Positions 51,117 to 60,253 of a stretch of DNA of 64,000 nt are shown here, piece after piece. Made by a program: the position numbers and the translations under genes. The stretch is from positions 29,538 through 93,537 of the forward strand of contig CAZQAF010000005.1 in NCBI GenBank assembly GCA_964591175.1, in the 5' to 3' direction. Source of the stretch: UBA11574 sp964591175 (GTDB lineage: Bacteria; Desulfobacterota; Desulfobacteria; Desulfobacterales; UBA11574). The notes below the pieces were generated by a model. It was given only the letters and a program-made list of their open reading frames with translations. It did not search any database and was not told where the DNA came from. Numbering within the stretch: position 1 is the first letter of the stretch; the number at the start of each line of letters is the position of its first letter.

Positions 51117-52709
51117 ATGAGCATTGACGCTTTGATTGCGTACGTCCTCCAACGATTGCCCGAACTCTGGCTTCGAACCGGGGAACATCTTATGTTGACG
51201 GGATGCTCTACGCTGGCCGCCATGTTTATCGGGATTCCCGTGGGGATCTTTATCTATCGGACCAAATGGCTGCGCGGACCGGTAATGGGCGTCATTGGCA
51301 TCCTTCAAACAATTCCGAGTCTGGCCATGCTGGTCTTTTTGCTGGCACTGCTCAAAGAAATCGGTGTCATACCTGCCCTAATCGCCCTCACGCTCTATGC
51401 ATTGCTCCCGATCGCCAGGAACACGCTTACGGGACTTGAAGAAGTTTCCGCTGAAGTAATGGAAGCCGCGGAGGGGATCGGCATGCAGGAATACCAGCAG
51501 CTCATGATGGTCAGAATCCCTTTGGCTGCGCCGGTGATTGCGGCAGGCATTCGCACTGCGGCAGTGGTCGGCGTGGGGATTGCCACCCTTTCAGCGTTCA
51601 TCGGCGCCGGCGGACTGGGCCAGTTCATTAATCGCGGCCTGGCCCTGGCCAACACAAAGCTCATTCTTCTCGGTGCAATTCCCGCCGCACTTCTCGCCTT
51701 GATGGTTGACTTTTCCATCGGTGCCTTTGAATGGGCGCTCCGTTCGGAACGAAAAAAGGATAAAAAAAGATCGGCAAAGTCATTCATGCGGCGGCCGGCC
51801 TTAATGCTGCCGGTTGCTTTAGTCTTAGTCGGAATCGTTACCAACTTTACGAAACCCGGATGGATTTCCGGCCCCCAAGCATCACTGGAAAACGGGCATG
51901 AAATTGTCAGGATCGGATCCAAGAATTTTACGGAACAGCTCATCTTAGGGGAAATGATGGCCCGGTTGATTGAGGCAAAGACGGATTTAATGGTTCAACG
52001 CCGGTTTAACCTCGGCGGCACCATGATCTGTCACGGGGCGTTGGTCAACGGAGAGATCGATCTTTATGCCGAATATACGGGGACCGCGTTGACCGCGATT
52101 CTAAAGCATGCGGTGATGACCGATCCCGAAAAAGCCCTGCGGTATGTAACCAAAACATACCATCAGCGGTTTGATTTGCAATGGCTCAAACCCTTTGGGT
52201 TCAACAATACTTACGCCATTACCGTCCGAAAAGCCGATGCTTTGCAAAACAGATGGAGCAAAATATCCGACCTCGAAAAATCCGCGGATGTGCTTATTGC
52301 GGGTTTCACTGCTGAATTTTCGGAAAGGCCTGATGGTTACCCAGGGCTCCGCCGAATCTATCACCTGCATTTTGGCGATGTTCTGGATTTTGATCCGTCT
52401 TTGATGTATGAAGCCATTCGTAACAAAAAAGTGGATGTGATCTGTGCGTTTGCCACCGACGGCCGTATTGCAGCATATCATTTAAAACCGCTCAAAGACG
52501 ACCGTAAATTTTTCCCGCCCTACTATGCGGCTCCGGTGATCAGAGAAGAAATACTGAAGGTTCATCCGGAACTCGGCGATGTTTTATCGCTTTTGGGAGG
52601 ACGCATCGATGATGCTGAGATGCAGCATTTGAATTTTGAGGTAGACGGGAAAAAAAGAAGCATCGCCGAGGTGGTGGAAGAATTTTTAAAAGCGAAGAAA
52701 CTACTTTAA
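51117..52709 (+). CDS. Fused permease and substrate-binding protein of an OpuB-type betaine/choline transporter
   Basis: 530 aa. Residues 1-205 are the permease, with about five or six helices and the EAA loop (AAEGIGMQEYQQLMMVRIPLAAPVI). A basic linker (ERKKDKKRSAKSF) and one helix (about 225-245) lead to the periplasmic binding domain (about 260-530): IGSKNFTEQLILGEMMA, FNLGGTMICHGALVNGEIDLYAEYTGTAL and DVICAFATDGRIAAYHL. This domain matches OpuBC/OpuCC/ProX-type glycine betaine, choline or carnitine receptors. AGAGG precedes the ATG. It would import the substrates for the MttB-type enzymes. Confidence 0.93.
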   Translation: MSIDALIAYVLQRLPELWLRTGEHLMLTGCSTLAAMFIGIPVGIFIYRTKWLRGPVMGVIGILQTIPSLAMLVFLLALLKEIGVIPALIALTLYALLPIARNTLTGLEEVSAEVMEAAEGIGMQEYQQLMMVRIPLAAPVIAAGIRTAAVVGVGIATLSAFIGAGGLGQFINRGLALANTKLILLGAIPAALLALMVDFSIGAFEWALRSERKKDKKRSAKSFMRRPALMLPVALVLVGIVTNFTKPGWISGPQASLENGHEIVRIGSKNFTEQLILGEMMARLIEAKTDLMVQRRFNLGGTMICHGALVNGEIDLYAEYTGTALTAILKHAVMTDPEKALRYVTKTYHQRFDLQWLKPFGFNNTYAITVRKADALQNRWSKISDLEKSADVLIAGFTAEFSERPDGYPGLRRIYHLHFGDVLDFDPSLMYEAIRNKKVDVICAFATDGRIAAYHLKPLKDDRKFFPPYYAAPVIREEILKVHPELGDVLSLLGGRIDDAEMQHLNFEVDGKKRSIAEVVEEFLKAKKLL

Positions 52710-52751
52710 AAAAATTACGTATTATCCCGAAATTATGGCATAAAATTATCA

Positions 52752-53324
52752 ATGAAATTAAGTAAATATAGACACAGGATTTTACGGCTAATTATATCTG
52801 TTATGGTTTTTACAGGTGTGACGTCCTTGTCTTACGCACAGACCGTCAACCCGAATCTTCACATAGATTATGAAAACAGGTTATTGACCTTATCGGCACA
52901 ACAGGCTGATCTGAAAAATATTCTTTTGAAAATATCTAATAAAACAGGCATTTATGTTAGTTTTCCAAGCGCATTAAATAAACAAATCACCACGAAAATG
53001 TCCCATGTTTCCCTTAGTAACGCGCTGGCTATAATTTTAAAAGGAACGAATTATGCCATAATCTATTCCGGTTCAGGAAAGAATCATGCTGTTGTTTCAA
53101 AGGTTTTCGTTTATACGACGTCTGAAAGATCGGGGATATCGGGCCGATCAATATCCCAGGACAACCGCCTCGCATCACGGATAAAAACCTATGAAAAACG
53201 CATTGAGTTGATGAATAAGAAATTGTCACATCTCGATAAAAATAGTAGGATAGCTAAACGATACGTCAAGCAGATCAGATCTTATGAAAATATTATCGAA
53301 AAATTAAAAAGAAGGATTCGGTAG
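52752..53324 (+). CDS. Exported STN-domain protein, function unknown
   Basis: 190 aa. Signal peptide at about 1-30 (ILRLIISVMVFTGVTSLSYAQ). A STN-like domain follows (about 45-115: LLTLSAQQADLKNILLKISNKTGIYVSFPSALNKQITTKMSHVSLSNALAIIL in pieces), the fold found in secretins and TonB receptors. The tail is a basic coiled coil (MNKKLSHLDKNSRIAKRYVK). Stand-alone STN proteins of this kind have no known function. It lies 42 bases after the transporter gene and might be cotranscribed. Confidence 0.65.
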   Translation: MKLSKYRHRILRLIISVMVFTGVTSLSYAQTVNPNLHIDYENRLLTLSAQQADLKNILLKISNKTGIYVSFPSALNKQITTKMSHVSLSNALAIILKGTNYAIIYSGSGKNHAVVSKVFVYTTSERSGISGRSISQDNRLASRIKTYEKRIELMNKKLSHLDKNSRIAKRYVKQIRSYENIIEKLKRRIR

Positions 53325-53461
53325 TCTTAGTCAAGTTTCGCACCCTAAAATATCTCTCTGGCGTACTCTCATGCGGCGCCAAAACACAACGTCATTCCCA
53401 CAACAACATTATTCGGATATAGATTTAAATCCTATCGTGTGTCGGTTGATCGGAGGTGTTC

Positions 53462-54529
53462 ATGTTCCTGGAAAATAAAATATACCACAACACGGTGAAA
53501 GAATGGCTCTTGGCCGTCGCTATCATCGTTATCGTATTCTTTTTGACAAGCATCACCAAACATATCCTTCGGAAAAAGTTGACTTCTTTTGCCGCCGGTA
53601 GCATTTCATTATGGGATGATTTGATCGCCGAGTTTACCGGTCGATTTCATGTTATCTTTTTTCTGATACTTTCGATTTATGTCGGTTCTTTGAAAATAAC
53701 GCTCCCTGAAACAGCGCATAAAATCCTGAAAATCGCATTCGTCATCGTTTCACTTATTCAAGTGGCCATTTTAGCCTCCTACACCATTGAATTTTGGATC
53801 GAACAATACCGGAAGCAGAAAATCGACACCAATGCAGAGGCAGTGACAACATTGACCTCCGTAGGATTTGTACTCAGGTTGATGATTTGGGTCATATTTC
53901 TGATGATTGCACTCCAAAATATCGGCGTAAATATCAGCACATTCATCGCCGGATTGGGTATCGGCGGCATCGCTGTGGCATTGGCCGCACAAAATATACT
54001 TGGAGATCTGTTTGCTTCGTTTGTGATTGTTCTGGACAAGCCGTTTGTCATCGGCGATTTTATCATCGTGAATGAATATCTGGGGGCTGTCGAGCGTATC
54101 GGATTAAAAACAACGAAAATTCGGAGCCTGTCAGGGGAACAGCTCGTGTTTTCTAACACCGATTTGTTAAAAAGCCGCATTCGTAACTTTAAGCGTATGT
54201 ATGAACGCCGCGTTGTTTTTACCATCGGCGTGTTATACGAAACCCCGTACGAGAAGCTTTCCGAAATTCCCAAAATGATTCGCAGCATCATTGAAAGCAA
54301 AGACCAGGTTCGATTTGACCGTGCCCACTTCAAAGAATACGGAGACTATTCCTTAAAATTTGAGATAGTTTACTGGGTACTGGTTCCGGATTACAATGTC
54401 TATATGGATATTCAACAGGCGATCAACCTCGATATTTACAAACAGTTTCAGGACGCGGGGATCGAATTTGCCTATCCCACACAAACACTGCTTTTACAAC
54501 GCGAACCGGGTGAAACAACCCATGAATAA
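53462..54529 (+). CDS. MscS-family mechanosensitive channel
   Basis: 355 aa. Five membrane helices; the pore helix reads FIAGLGIGGIAVALAAQNILGDLFASF, followed by the KPFVIGDFI beta-domain start. The cytoplasmic vestibule has RNFKRMYERRVVFTIGVLYET and ends in FAYPTQTLLL. It releases solutes at low osmolarity. The ATG at 53462 (GGAGG five bases before) is preferred to the GTG at 53456 inside the ribosome site. Next to betaine uptake genes, it suits osmotic adjustment. Its stop overlaps the next ABC gene. Confidence 0.9.
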   Translation: MFLENKIYHNTVKEWLLAVAIIVIVFFLTSITKHILRKKLTSFAAGSISLWDDLIAEFTGRFHVIFFLILSIYVGSLKITLPETAHKILKIAFVIVSLIQVAILASYTIEFWIEQYRKQKIDTNAEAVTTLTSVGFVLRLMIWVIFLMIALQNIGVNISTFIAGLGIGGIAVALAAQNILGDLFASFVIVLDKPFVIGDFIIVNEYLGAVERIGLKTTKIRSLSGEQLVFSNTDLLKSRIRNFKRMYERRVVFTIGVLYETPYEKLSEIPKMIRSIIESKDQVRFDRAHFKEYGDYSLKFEIVYWVLVPDYNVYMDIQQAINLDIYKQFQDAGIEFAYPTQTLLLQREPGETTHE

Positions 54530-55433
54530 AATCATCGAGATTCAGAATCTGGTTAAGCAATTCAACGGGGTTTCGGCGGTTAACGGGCTTTCTTTTTCTG
54601 TGGGAAAAGGCGAATTTTTTGGTCTGCTGGGTCCCAATGGCGCCGGCAAAACAACCACGATTCGCATGTTGTACGGATATTCACCCCCGACCAGCGGCAT
54701 GTTGCGCATCTTCGGCATGGACGTCAGCACCGAAAGCCGCAAGATTAAAGCCAGAATCGGTGTTTGCCAGCAGGACAACACCCTGGACCCTGACCTGACC
54801 GTAGAACAAAACCTTCTCGTATTCGCCGGATATTTTTCCATTTCCAAAAAAGAGGCCGCCGAACGTTCCGAGGAACTTCTCGACTTTTTTGCCTTGAATC
54901 ATAAAAGAGATGCCAAGGTCATGGAGCTGTCCGGCGGGATGGTCAGACGATTGATTCTGGCCAGATCCATGATCAACCGTCCGGAACTTTTGATTTTGGA
55001 CGAGCCGACCACCGGGCTCGATCCCCAGTCCCGGCACCAGGTCTGGGAAAAACTGGGAGAGCTTAAAAAATCCGGTTTGACGGTGGTGATCACCACACAC
55101 TACATGGAAGAAGCCACCCAGCTTTGTGACCGCCTGGTTATTGTGGATCACGGCAACATTTTGGTAGACGGCAGCCCGGAAAGCCTGATCGAACAGTATG
55201 CCGGTAAACATATCATCGAAATCGAGGGACCGGATCAAGACCTGATCGAATACCTTAAAAACCATGACGTGGAATATGATGATCTCGGTAAGCGGCTGAT
55301 ATTGTATGACCCTGAAAGAAAGGGAATGAACAGCACCATCCGCAGTCAATACTGCAATGAAAAGTGTATTTACCGGAACAGCACCCTGGAGGATGTTTTT
55401 TTACGCTTAACAGGAAGGGAACTTCGAGAATGA
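54522..55433 (+). CDS. NodI/DrrA-like ABC exporter ATPase
   Basis: 303 aa. Walker A GPNGAGKTTT (about 38-47), signature ELSGGMVRRLILARSM, Walker B LLILDEPTTGLDP, and a C-terminal extension (about 225-303). Its start overlaps the MscS stop (ATGAATAA), pointing to coupled translation. The best match by length and sequence type is the NodI/DrrA subfamily of ABC-2 exporters. The substrate cannot be told. Confidence 0.88.
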   Translation: MNKIIEIQNLVKQFNGVSAVNGLSFSVGKGEFFGLLGPNGAGKTTTIRMLYGYSPPTSGMLRIFGMDVSTESRKIKARIGVCQQDNTLDPDLTVEQNLLVFAGYFSISKKEAAERSEELLDFFALNHKRDAKVMELSGGMVRRLILARSMINRPELLILDEPTTGLDPQSRHQVWEKLGELKKSGLTVVITTHYMEEATQLCDRLVIVDHGNILVDGSPESLIEQYAGKHIIEIEGPDQDLIEYLKNHDVEYDDLGKRLILYDPERKGMNSTIRSQYCNEKCIYRNSTLEDVFLRLTGRELRE

Positions 55434-56215
55434 TTGATCCTGCCGTATTTTCATGGCGATTTCTAACCGTCTGGAAAAGAAACCTGGTGGTGTATAAAAA
55501 AATCTGGAAGGTGAACTTCTTGACGCCGCTTTTTGAACCCTTATTTTATATATTGGCCTTTGGTCTGGGGTTCAGCGGATTGATCGGGAAGGTCCATTAC
55601 GATGGCGTTGAACTTTCATACACGGCATTTATCGCACCCGCGCTGATCGCCACCGCCGTCATGTGGAACGCTTTTTTTGAAACCACCTATGCGTCGTTTG
55701 TCCGCATGTATTTTCAAAAAACCTTTGACGGCATGCTGGCGACGCCGTTGTCTCTGGAAGAGATCATCATCGCGGAGATTGCCTGGAGTGCCACCAAATC
55801 GGCGGGTGCGGCAACGATCATGCTGTTGGTCCTTGGCCTCATGGGATTTATTCATTTTCCCATGGGATTGTTGCTGATACCCATGGCATTTTTCGGCGGG
55901 TTGGCATTCGGCGCCATCGGCATGTTCTTTACGGGGATAATCCCGACCATCGATATGTTCAATCTACCTATATTTCTTTTTATTACACCGATGTTTTTGT
56001 TCAGCGGCACCTTTTTTCCTGTTTCCAATCTGCCGGCTTGGGCGCAGCCCGTTGCATTGGCTTTTCCCCTGTATCATCTGGCCGAACTGGCCCGTCTTTT
56101 CAGCATCGGAACCTGCGAAGTTGCACCATTGATCAGCATCGGATACCTAACGGTTTTTTGTGTTTTCTTTACCTACCTTGCCCTCAAAGCGATGCGGAAG
56201 CGACTCATTCAATAA
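55430..56215 (+). CDS. ABC-2 exporter permease (NodJ/DrrB-like)
   Basis: 261 aa with about six helices: VNFLTPLFEPLFYILAFGLG, IAPALIATAVMWNAFF, AATIMLLVLGLMGFI, LLLIPMAFFGGLAFG, LPIFLFITPMFLFSGTFFPV and YLTVFCVFFTYLALK. The start is ATG at 55430, overlapping the ATPase stop by four bases. LPAWAQPVALAFPLYHLAELAR is typical of NodJ-type permeases. It forms an exporter with the upstream ATPase. Confidence 0.87.
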   Translation: MIDPAVFSWRFLTVWKRNLVVYKKIWKVNFLTPLFEPLFYILAFGLGFSGLIGKVHYDGVELSYTAFIAPALIATAVMWNAFFETTYASFVRMYFQKTFDGMLATPLSLEEIIIAEIAWSATKSAGAATIMLLVLGLMGFIHFPMGLLLIPMAFFGGLAFGAIGMFFTGIIPTIDMFNLPIFLFITPMFLFSGTFFPVSNLPAWAQPVALAFPLYHLAELARLFSIGTCEVAPLISIGYLTVFCVFFTYLALKAMRKRLIQ

Positions 56216-56243
56216 AGATGGCTTTGCCTGAAGAGTCGTTGGA

Positions 56244-56315
56244 AAAGTGTGAAGTGAGCTAAAGTGTGAAGTGAGCTAAAGTTAAGGAATCCTATCAATT
56301 ATATAATATCAGCGG
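56244..56315. repeat. Tandem 17-bp repeats plus 55-bp end repeat, left of the gap
   Basis: AAAGTGTGAAGTGAGCT occurs twice in tandem (56244-56260, 56261-56277). The 55 bases from 56261 to the gap edge (56315) are repeated exactly at 56416-56470 on the other side. Confidence 0.85.
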
Positions 56316-56415
56316 NNNNNNNNNNNNNNNNNNNNNNNNNNNNNNNNNNNNNNNNNNNNNNNNNNNNNNNNNNNNNNNNNNNNNNNNNNNNNNNNNNNNN
56401 NNNNNNNNNNNNNNN
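56316..56415. other. Assembly gap of exactly 100 N
   Basis: A run of 100 N. Both flanks carry an identical 55-bp sequence abutting the gap, which is what contig ends sharing a k-mer of 55 would show. The gap is therefore likely zero or negative length, or hides extra tandem repeats. Confidence 0.95.
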
Positions 56416-56560
56416 AAAGTGTGAAGTGAGCTAAAGTTAAGGAATCCTATCAATTATATAATATCAGCGGCTTCCGGCTCGTAGAGCTTACAGCTCGGAG
56501 AGAGCGAAGCGACACAATAACTTTAGGCACTTTAGCTCACTTTAGCTCACTTTTAACTTG
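56416..56560. repeat. Repeat right of the gap with inverted AAGTGAGCT copies
   Basis: 56416-56470 is the second copy of the 55-bp repeat. At 56528-56554 CACTTTAGCTCACTTTAGCTC.. gives inverted copies of the AAAGTGAGCT unit. Between lies a GC-richer stretch with the inverted pair GAGCTTACAGCTC. The 412-bp gap between genes (56216-56627) holds only this repeat cluster and the N run. Confidence 0.7.
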
Positions 56561-56627
56561 TTCGTCTTTAAGTAAATCAGTTCTTTCCAAGGGTTAAATC
56601 AAAGTTGGCCCCTCTGAGGTCGGATAT

Positions 56628-57617
56628 TTACTTGGGTTTTATTGCTTCTACAAGACAATCCATCTCTTTCCCCGATAAAACGAGTTTTATATCCGTGAAA
56701 CCGGCTTTTTCCAGCGTATCAGCGACCTCCTTGAAAGTATATGTGTCCCCGCCCGGGGTGTTGACAAGCATGTTCAATGCAAAGAGAGCGCCTGCCGGAG
56801 GATTTGTGCGAGATTCGTCCATGATATGATCCCGAATGATCAGCCTTCCGCCGGGAACGAGGGCATGGCAAATTTTCCGGTAGAGCGTCAAATTCTGTTC
56901 AGGGCTATTCTGGTGGATAATGGCCGAAAGCAGGGCAAGGTCGCATCCCCCCGGAAGGTCATCCTCGTAAAAATTTCCCGACACGAAACCGACTCTGTCC
57001 TGCAAACCGTTTTCGGCAATTTTTTCTTTTGTGATGGGTATCACGTCTTCGAGATCAAAAATAATGGCATTGAGTTTTGGATTTTTTCTCAAAAAAGCGA
57101 TGGTGTAGGCGCCGGATCCTCCGCCGATATCGAGAAGTTTTTTAAAGGGGCTTATATCGTAGGCTTCGGCAATTTTCTTTGAGATGCGCCTTGCGGCCAC
57201 ATGCATGGCGCCGATAAACGCGTTTCTGTCTTTTTTGCTGTCCGAATCCACAACAGGTCTTATATTTGGATTGTTTGCGGTTTTGACAATATCCGTCAGG
57301 CAGCTCCAATTGTCCCAGATGGCATTCATATGGTTGACCATGGGAAGCACGGATTCCGGATTTTTAGATGAAAGATATGATCCTTTTTCTGTGGTATGAT
57401 AACGGTTGTTTTCTTTTTCAAGAAGATCGATGGTCACCAGGCAGTCAAGAAGCCGTGTGGTTCCTTTTTTATCCAGGCCGAGCATATCCGCAACATCTGC
57501 GGCGGACAGAAAGTTGTCGTCCAGTTTCGAAAAAAAATCCAATTCTGCAGCGGAGAGGATTACTCTGCTTTTCATATAACTTCGAACTTCGGTGACAATA
57601 TCCGGTTTGGGTTTCAT
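56628..57617 (-). CDS. SAM-dependent O-methyltransferase (plant-type OMT / hydroxyneurosporene family)
   Basis: 329 aa. An N-terminal winged-helix dimerisation domain (about 8-85, LGLDKKGTTRLLDCLVTIDLLEK) is followed by the class I fold: motif I LLDIGGGSGAYTIAFL (about 161-176), IFDLEDVIPITKEKIAENG, and HALVPGGRLIIRDHIMDE. Substrates in this family are small phenols or other hydroxy compounds; none can be named here. No linked biosynthetic genes are seen. Confidence 0.83.
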   Translation of the reverse strand: MKPKPDIVTEVRSYMKSRVILSAAELDFFSKLDDNFLSAADVADMLGLDKKGTTRLLDCLVTIDLLEKENNRYHTTEKGSYLSSKNPESVLPMVNHMNAIWDNWSCLTDIVKTANNPNIRPVVDSDSKKDRNAFIGAMHVAARRISKKIAEAYDISPFKKLLDIGGGSGAYTIAFLRKNPKLNAIIFDLEDVIPITKEKIAENGLQDRVGFVSGNFYEDDLPGGCDLALLSAIIHQNSPEQNLTLYRKICHALVPGGRLIIRDHIMDESRTNPPAGALFALNMLVNTPGGDTYTFKEVADTLEKAGFTDIKLVLSGKEMDCLVEAIKPK

Positions 57618-57793
57618 AAATTCTCCTTTGTAAAATTGATGAATTCATATAAAATTTGATTGATGACGTATTTTCGCATTTAAGTGTTTCGCATTTGGTA
57701 TTTGGTGCTTTAATTAAAGTATACCACCTAAATATACTGAATGTAACTTTTATTAATTACATTACACATAAAAAATAAGGGGAATTTAACGGC

Positions 57794-58795
57794 ATGACAA
57801 CCTCGATGGAGAAAACGCTGGTACTGGCCGGAGATATCGGCGGAACAAAAACAAACTTGGGGCTCTTTTCCGAAAACAAGGACCGTCCCGTGTTAAAAGT
57901 GATGGAAACGTTTTCAAGTTCGGATGCACCTGATCTGGAGCATATCATTCGGAAATTTTTTCACATGCATCCGTCGTCAATCAGCCGTGCATGCTTTGGC
58001 ATTGCAGGACCCGTCATCGACGGAAAATCCAAAACCACCAATCTGCCCTGGCGTGTATCCCAAGATCGGATCAAGAAACAATTTTCCTTTCAACATGTCA
58101 GGATCGTCAACGATTTAGCCGCTACGGCAATGGCTGTCCCGCTGTTGAATGCGGATGAATTTTATCCTTTAAATCAGGCTGATGGGGCAAAGGGGGGTCA
58201 TCTTGGACTGATCGCTCCCGGAACAGGGTTGGGGATTGCTATGATGTTGTATCATGAGGGGCGATACGTGCCGATATCATCCGAGGGGGGGCATTCCGAT
58301 TTTGCACCGAATAATGAACCGGAAGCCGATCTGTGGCAGTATCTTCACCAGCGTTATGGGCATGTGAGCACTGAGCGGGTGGTTTCCGGGAAGGGTTTGG
58401 TGAATATTTATGACTGGTTGAAAAACTCGGGCCGAGTTAATGAACCTGAAGGGCTCAATCAAAAACTGAATGAGACGGATCCTGCGAAAGCCATTACCGA
58501 CGGTGCCCTGTCTAACAAAGATCCCGCATGTATTGAAGCGCTGGAGATGTTTGTCTCCATTTTCGGAGCCGTTGCCGGCAATTTCGCGCTATTCGGTCTG
58601 ACCACCGGCGGGATTTTTTTAGGCGGCGGAATTTCGCCAAAGATTTTGCCCAAACTCAAAGAAGATATTTTTATGAAGGCATTTGTAAACAAAGGAAGGT
58701 TTAGGGGCTTTCTCGAAAAAGTCCCTGTTAACGTCATTCTGAACGATAAAGCAGCCCTTATGGGTGCGGCGTATTGTGCTCTCTCTGATTTTTGA
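57794..58795 (+). CDS. glk: Glucokinase
   Basis: 333 aa, bacterial Glk type (PF02685). Phosphate-1 motif GDIGGTKTNLGLF (D14), CFGIAGPV, LPWRVSQ, the catalytic region IVNDLAATAMAVP, GLIAPGTGLGIA, SEGGHSDFAP, and GIFLGGGISPKILPKL. It phosphorylates glucose with ATP. AAGGGGA lies 9 bases before the ATG. It would channel glucose released from sucrose or glycogen into metabolism and fits the sucrose operon 27 kb away. Confidence 0.93.
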   Translation: MTTSMEKTLVLAGDIGGTKTNLGLFSENKDRPVLKVMETFSSSDAPDLEHIIRKFFHMHPSSISRACFGIAGPVIDGKSKTTNLPWRVSQDRIKKQFSFQHVRIVNDLAATAMAVPLLNADEFYPLNQADGAKGGHLGLIAPGTGLGIAMMLYHEGRYVPISSEGGHSDFAPNNEPEADLWQYLHQRYGHVSTERVVSGKGLVNIYDWLKNSGRVNEPEGLNQKLNETDPAKAITDGALSNKDPACIEALEMFVSIFGAVAGNFALFGLTTGGIFLGGGISPKILPKLKEDIFMKAFVNKGRFRGFLEKVPVNVILNDKAALMGAAYCALSDF

Positions 58796-58949
58796 TCTCC
58801 GCTTGCACGGCGTAACTTAAAAAGCGAAGACGGGACCTCCGACCTCCCCTTGACTTCCGGGAGTTATTGCATAAAAATGGTTATAGGGATAAACGTTTGT
58901 GGATGCACATAGGCGTGATCGATGCCGTTGAAAATAGGATAAAAAGATC

Positions 58950-60230
58950 ATGAAAGTTCTGCTGATTTCCGCCAACACGGAACAGATCAACATGCCGGTA
59001 TTGCCCCTTGGAATGGCCCAAGTTGCAGCGGCCGTACAAACCGCAGGGCATAATGTAAACACCGTCAATCTGATGATGGCCGGGGACATTCGCGATCGGG
59101 TGAAAAGATCTGTTGTGTCGTTTCAACCGGATGTGATCGGCATATCGGTTAGAAATATCGACGACCAGGTATTGGAAGATACGAAATTCCTTCTCGACCC
59201 GGTAAAAACGGTAGTGAATGAATGCCGGGACCTCTCAGATGCACCCATTGTGTTGGGCGGGGCCGGATACAGCATTTTCCCCTTGAGTGCGCTCAATTAT
59301 CTAAAAGCAGATATGGGTATTCAGGGTGACGGTGAAAAATCATTTGTCACGCTTTTGGAACGGATCGCGCATCAGGCGGATATCTCGGAAATCCCTGGGC
59401 TCTGTCTGCCCGAAACCGGGCTTGTGAAAAAACCTGACCTGGAAAAAAACCTGGATGATTATCCGCATCCGCTGTTAAATCTTCATATGCCAATTCCTTC
59501 CGGTTATGACATGGAAAAAATATGGTTTCCGATACAGACCCGCCGGGGGTGCGCGATGGATTGCAGCTACTGCTCAACGGCTTCCATCGAGGGCCGAATG
59601 TTAAGGAAGCATTCGGTTGAATATGTTTTGGATTTTATTTGTCAGGTTAAAGCGTTCGGTATCAACAATTTTTTCTTTGTTGATAATACCTTTAACTTCC
59701 CGTCGGCGTATGCAAAAACGCTGTGTGACCATCTCATTCGCGCAGATATTCACATCAATTGGCGCTGTATTTTGTATCCCTGGAAGGTCGATGAAACGCT
59801 CATTGAAAAAATGGCGCGGGCAGGATGCAAAGAAGTTTCCTTAGGATTCGAAAGCGGCGCTGAAAGCATGCTGCAAAGAATGAATAAACAATACACGCTC
59901 GATGACATTCGTCACATTTCAAAAATGTTGAAAAAGCAACGAATTCGCTGCATGGGGTTTCTTTTATTGGGCGGTCCCGGCGAAACCAGAGACAGTGTCG
60001 AAAAGAGCCTGTCGTTTGCGGATTCACTGAAAACCGATGCCATGAAAATCACAACAGGCATCCGAATTTATCCCCATACGACCCTTCATCGAATTGCCGT
60101 TGATGAAAAATTAGTAACAGCGGACGATGATCTGTTGTATCCCAGGTTTTATCTTGCAAAAGGACTGAAAAACTGGCTGAACAAAACCGTTGACAAATGG
60201 ATGGCGGACCACGAGAACTGGATGCGATAA
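58950..60230 (+). CDS. B12-binding-domain radical SAM protein
   Basis: 426 aa. The N-terminal cobalamin-binding-type Rossmann region (KVLLISANTEQINMPVLPLG; GISVRNIDD; APIVLGGAGYSIFP) lacks the DxHxxG motif, as in many of this class. The radical SAM core has C201, C205, C208 (RRGCAMDCSYCSTASIEG), and ends with FLLLGGPGETRDSVEKSL. The AdoMet/4Fe-4S enzymes of this class often act as methylases, cyclases or P-methylases; the substrate is unknown. AGGAT precedes the ATG. Confidence 0.85.
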   Translation: MKVLLISANTEQINMPVLPLGMAQVAAAVQTAGHNVNTVNLMMAGDIRDRVKRSVVSFQPDVIGISVRNIDDQVLEDTKFLLDPVKTVVNECRDLSDAPIVLGGAGYSIFPLSALNYLKADMGIQGDGEKSFVTLLERIAHQADISEIPGLCLPETGLVKKPDLEKNLDDYPHPLLNLHMPIPSGYDMEKIWFPIQTRRGCAMDCSYCSTASIEGRMLRKHSVEYVLDFICQVKAFGINNFFFVDNTFNFPSAYAKTLCDHLIRADIHINWRCILYPWKVDETLIEKMARAGCKEVSLGFESGAESMLQRMNKQYTLDDIRHISKMLKKQRIRCMGFLLLGGPGETRDSVEKSLSFADSLKTDAMKITTGIRIYPHTTLHRIAVDEKLVTADDDLLYPRFYLAKGLKNWLNKTVDKWMADHENWMR

Positions 60231-60253
60231 GAAAAACAGAAAAGGGAAAAACT

